From an uncultured Alphaproteobacteria bacterium (lineage in GTDB: Bacteria; Pseudomonadota; Alphaproteobacteria; Methylaequorales; Methylaequoraceae), in NCBI GenBank assembly GCA_902536485.1, contig CACAXP010000010.1, positions 1 to 38,803 on the forward strand: a stretch of 38,803 bases of DNA. Reading direction: 5' to 3'. The position numbers were made by a program, and so were the translations under genes. Within the stretch, counting starts at the first letter, position 1, and every line of letters begins with the position of its first letter. Of the stretch, positions 36,347 through 38,803 are shown piece after piece. The notes beneath the pieces were generated by a model. The model searched no databases and was not told the origin of the DNA. It saw only the letters and a list, made by a program, of their open reading frames with translations.

Positions 36347-37128
36347 TGAAAATCCTCAGTTGGAATGTCAACTCTATAAGAGTAAGAAAAAATCAACTGC
36401 TTTATGTAATAAAAAAAGAAAACCCTGACATTATCTGCCTCCAAGAAACCAAAACAATTGACGATTGTTTCCCAAAGGACGTGTTAGAAAAAAAGGGTTA
36501 CTTTGTTTATGTAAATGGCATTCAGTCATATAATGGCGTTGCAATCATATCTAAAATTAAAGCAAATAAAATAAATTCACACAAGTTTTGTAATCTAGAT
36601 GATGCAAGACACATTCAAGCAAATTATAAAAATTTTTCAATACATTCAATTTATGTTCCCGCTGGAGGAGATACACCAGATATAAATGAAAATGAAAAGT
36701 TTGAACACAAATTAAGGTTTTTAGATGAAATGGCAACCTTTTTTAAGTTTAATGAAAATCAAATAAATGTAATTTGTGGAGACTTTAATGTTTCCCCCAA
36801 TGAAGATGATGTTTGGTCACATAAACAATTACAAAATGTTGTAAGTCATACTAAAGTTGAAAGAGAAAAATTAATTCAAATTATGAATAAAGGAAAACTT
36901 GTTGATACAACTAGAATGTTTATTTCCCCGCCAAAAAATGTGTTTACTTGGTGGAGCTATAGGTCGAAAGATTTTAAAAAGAATAATAGAGGAAGAAGGT
37001 TGGATCATATTTGGATAACTGACCACCAAAAAGTTGTATCTTTAAATGCTAAAATTATGGTTGAAACACGATCTTTCTCCCAGCCATCTGACCATGTCCC
37101 GATCAGTTATGAGTTTGACTTAAGTTGA
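36346..37128 (+). CDS. xthA: Exodeoxyribonuclease III (AP endonuclease)
   Basis: Cuts DNA at abasic sites and trims 3' blocked ends in base-excision repair, complementing Nth in this window. Motifs: LSWNVNSIR, ICLQETKTI with the metal-binding Glu, GDFNVSPNEDDV, the RLDHIWIT segment, and the catalytic DH in QPSDHVPISYEF. It has 260 residues, the family norm. It shares one base with the rho stop codon and its last 9 bases overlap the convergent HIT gene. Confidence 0.95.
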   Translation: MKILSWNVNSIRVRKNQLLYVIKKENPDIICLQETKTIDDCFPKDVLEKKGYFVYVNGIQSYNGVAIISKIKANKINSHKFCNLDDARHIQANYKNFSIHSIYVPAGGDTPDINENEKFEHKLRFLDEMATFFKFNENQINVICGDFNVSPNEDDVWSHKQLQNVVSHTKVEREKLIQIMNKGKLVDTTRMFISPPKNVFTWWSYRSKDFKKNNRGRRLDHIWITDHQKVVSLNAKIMVETRSFSQPSDHVPISYEFDLS

Positions 37129-37488
37129 AACCATCTTTCCAATTGGCCTTCCAGATAATAAGTGAAAGTGGAAGTGAGGGACCTCTTGTCCACCATGTTT
37201 TCCAATATTTGTTATTAATCTGTATCCCTCCTTAAGTTCTAACTTTTCTACAATAAGGTCAATAGATTTTATAAATTCAAAAATAAACTTTGAGTCAGCT
37301 TTTTTAGAAAAGTCTATAAAACTGCAAAAAGGTTTTTTTGGTATTATTAAAATGTGTATAGGCGCTTGAGGATTTATATCATTGAAAGCGTAAACGTATT
37401 TGTTTTCAAAAACTTTCTTTGAAGGTATTTCTTGTCGTAAGATTTTCGCAAAAATATTGTCATTGTCATAGTTAATAATGTCAATCAT
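37120..37488 (-). CDS. HIT (histidine triad) family protein, HinT-like
   Basis: HIT proteins hydrolyse nucleoside phosphoramidates and related adenylates. The 122-residue protein begins with DNDNIFAKILRQEIPSKKVFE, typical of the group, and has the catalytic triad motif VPHFHFHLLSG near the C-terminus. It overlaps hisE by 8 bases and is the last gene of the leftward histidine cluster; a role in histidine synthesis is not implied. Confidence 0.92.
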   Translation of the reverse strand: MIDIINYDNDNIFAKILRQEIPSKKVFENKYVYAFNDINPQAPIHILIIPKKPFCSFIDFSKKADSKFIFEFIKSIDLIVEKLELKEGYRLITNIGKHGGQEVPHFHFHLLSGRPIGKMVST

Positions 37489-37771
37489 TCTTCATTCTCT
37501 TTAAGAGTGTTTTTTCTACTTCTTCAATTGTCAGGTCTGAGTCTTCTAACAAAACAAGTAAATGAAACATAAGGTCGGCAGATTCTTCAAGTAATTCTTC
37601 TTTTCCTTCATATAAATACGCTGTAATGGTTTCAACGGCTTCCTCCCCTAATTTATTAGCAATTTTTACTTTCCCCTTTCCGAAAAGCTTGGCAACATAA
37701 GAGTCTTTAGGAAGATCCTTTTTTCTTTTTTTAATAATTTGTGACAACTTGAAAAATATTTTATCCTTCAT
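37481..37771 (-). CDS. hisE: Phosphoribosyl-ATP pyrophosphatase
   Basis: Second step of histidine synthesis: removes pyrophosphate from PR-ATP. The 96-residue protein shows KLGEEAVETITAYLYEGKEELLEESADLMFHLLVLL, the acidic four-helix core of the family, without a HisI domain, so HisI must be encoded separately. It starts 1 base after hisF. Confidence 0.95.
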   Translation of the reverse strand: MKDKIFFKLSQIIKKRKKDLPKDSYVAKLFGKGKVKIANKLGEEAVETITAYLYEGKEELLEESADLMFHLLVLLEDSDLTIEEVEKTLLKRMKND

Positions 37772-37772
37772 T

Positions 37773-38540
37773 TTACCTTGAAATATAATCCATTCTTACA
37801 TCAATATCATTTAAAATTAAATGTTTTTTAACTTCACTGATAGAAAATTTTCCAAAATGAAAAACTGATGCGGCCAGTAAAGCAGAGGCTTTACCTTTTT
37901 TGACACCATCAACGAAATGATCTAGGGTCCCAACACCACCGGAGGCTATCACAGGAATATTTACGGACTCAGAGATTTTTTTAGTTAAATTTAAGTCAAA
38001 ACCAGCCTTTGTTCCATCTCTATCCATAGATGTTAAAAGAATCTCGCCCGCTCCTAAATCTTCGACTTCTTTAGCCCATGCGATGGCATCCTTAAAAGTA
38101 TTTATTCTTCCCCCATTTATGAAAACATTCCAAGTGCCGTTCACTATTTTTGCATCTATGGCTACAACTATACACTGATTACCAAATTTTTTAGCACCCT
38201 CACTTATTAGTTTTGGGTTATTAATAGCTGCACTATTTAGTGAAACTTTGTCAGCACCAACGGATAAAAATTTATCCATATCGGAGATCCCCTTGACTCC
38301 TCCACCAACAGTTAAGGGGACAAAGCATTGGTAAGCAGTTTTTTCTATTATATCTACCATTGGATTCCTTTTTTCGTGAGTTGCCGTAATATCAAGAAAA
38401 GTAATCTCATCTGCACCATTTGTGCTATAAATTTTAGCTTGTTCAACTGGATCACCTGCATCAACAAGGTCAACAAAGTTAATTCCTTTTACAACTCTTC
38501 CCCTATCAACATCAAGACAGGGTATTATTCTAATCTTCAT
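37773..38540 (-). CDS. hisF: Imidazole glycerol phosphate synthase subunit HisF
   Basis: The cyclase half of the HisFH complex: joins ammonia from HisH with PRFAR to give imidazole glycerol phosphate and AICAR. The barrel has the catalytic Asp in [19 protein letters not shown], and the second Asp in [14 protein letters not shown], then [13 protein letters not shown] use ATG at 38540 (255 residues); ATG at 38549 is also possible. Both starts overlap the hisA end. HisH is not in the window. Confidence 0.95.
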   Translation of the reverse strand: MKIRIIPCLDVDRGRVVKGINFVDLVDAGDPVEQAKIYSTNGADEITFLDITATHEKRNPMVDIIEKTAYQCFVPLTVGGGVKGISDMDKFLSVGADKVSLNSAAINNPKLISEGAKKFGNQCIVVAIDAKIVNGTWNVFINGGRINTFKDAIAWAKEVEDLGAGEILLTSMDRDGTKAGFDLNLTKKISESVNIPVIASGGVGTLDHFVDGVKKGKASALLAASVFHFGKFSISEVKKHLILNDIDVRMDYISR

Positions 38541-38803
38541 TTGTTTCATTTAAAAAGTTTACAGCTTGATCTACCTGAAGTCTTTTTTCATAAATTGCTT
38601 TTCCTACTATAACCCCCACTAAATTTTGATAATGAATACTGATTTTTTTTAGCTTTTTTATATCTTCAAGAGATGAAACACCCCCTGATACAATTACATT
38701 AATGTTTGTTGATTCCAATAAATCCTGAAGCTGATCACAACTCACTCCCTCTAGAACGCCATCTTTGTCAATATCAGTAAAAATAAGATGCCTTATTCCT
38801 ATA
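38530..38803 (-). CDS. hisA: HisA, phosphoribosylformimino-AICAR ribotide isomerase (C-terminal part only)
   Basis: The frame runs to the window edge, so only the last 90 or so codons are seen. They encode [24 protein letters not shown], with the catalytic Asp of the second barrel half, [14 protein letters not shown] and [13 protein letters not shown], characteristic of HisA. HisA is the isomerase before the HisFH step. It is upstream of hisF and overlaps it. Confidence 0.9.
   Translation of the reverse strand, partial: IGIRHLIFTDIDKDGVLEGVSCDQLQDLLESTNINVIVSGGVSSLEDIKKLKKISIHYQNLVGVIVGKAIYEKRLQVDQAVNFLNETNED

Noticed and set aside
1..38803. Mobile elements, CRISPR arrays, tRNA or rRNA genes, defence systems
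   Set aside because: No transposase, integrase, regularly spaced repeats, cloverleaf or rRNA-like sequence was seen; the genes are core chromosomal ones.

Overview
The window reads as one contiguous piece of chromosome from an AT-rich, gene-dense alphaproteobacterium, probably a free-living marine lineage with a streamlined genome. The evidence is the set of gene neighbourhoods typical of that class: hemE-hemH-hemJ-rho next to maf-aroE-coaE, leuS-lptE-holA, hrcA-grpE divergent from rph-rdgB, dnaK-dnaJ-dapB, nth beside a DUF2244 gene, and lolA beside a response regulator and an L,D-transpeptidase. Genes overlap by a few bases or are separated by a few bases, and no gap exceeds 300 bases. I saw no rRNA, tRNA, CRISPR array, insertion sequence or phage gene. 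The exact lineage cannot be fixed by eye.

Layout. 1-8153: phosphate acquisition. This holds the end of an outer-membrane porin of the phosphate-selective O/P type, a Fae-like (formaldehyde-activating enzyme family) gene on the minus strand, then pstS-pstC-pstA-pstB-phoU-phoB behind a clear Pho box. The sensor kinase PhoR is not in the window. 8204-13902: a GT2-GT9 glycosyltransferase fusion, a small membrane protein, a PfkB-family kinase (likely adenosine kinase), endonuclease III, a DUF2244 membrane protein, an EamA transporter and a lipoprotein. 13907-19799 (minus strand): dapB, dnaJ, dnaK, grpE and hrcA. 19846-24998: rph and rdgB, a long LpoA/LppC-like lipoprotein with duplicated N-terminal segments, lolA, a regulator with a degenerate receiver, and an L,D-transpeptidase. 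24995-30283: yggS and a divergent thiE-like gene that share overlapping start codons, then leuS-lptE-holA. 30278-32305 (minus): coaE, aroE, maf. 32306-32582: a gene-free divergence that looks like the chromosomal replication origin. 32583-37128 (plus): hemE, hemH, hemJ, rho, xthA. 37120-38803 (minus): a HIT protein, hisE, hisF and the end of hisA.

How the genes work together. The porin and Pst system bring phosphate across both membranes, PhoU and PhoB couple uptake to transcription, and the Pho box places pstS under PhoB. The DnaK/DnaJ/GrpE/HrcA block is the Hsp70 machine with its repressor. LptE, LolA, the LpoA-like lipoprotein, the L,D-transpeptidase and the glycosyltransferase build the envelope. 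HemE, HemH and HemJ are three late haem steps, and HisA, HisF and HisE belong to histidine synthesis.

Most notable: the putative oriC between maf and hemE, with DnaA-box-like sites, a CtrA-like site and a tandem TAG run resembling a DnaA-trio; the Fae-like gene lacking the catalytic histidine inside the phosphate cluster; and three copies of a GTGCATATGCAC-type palindrome between the porin and that gene.
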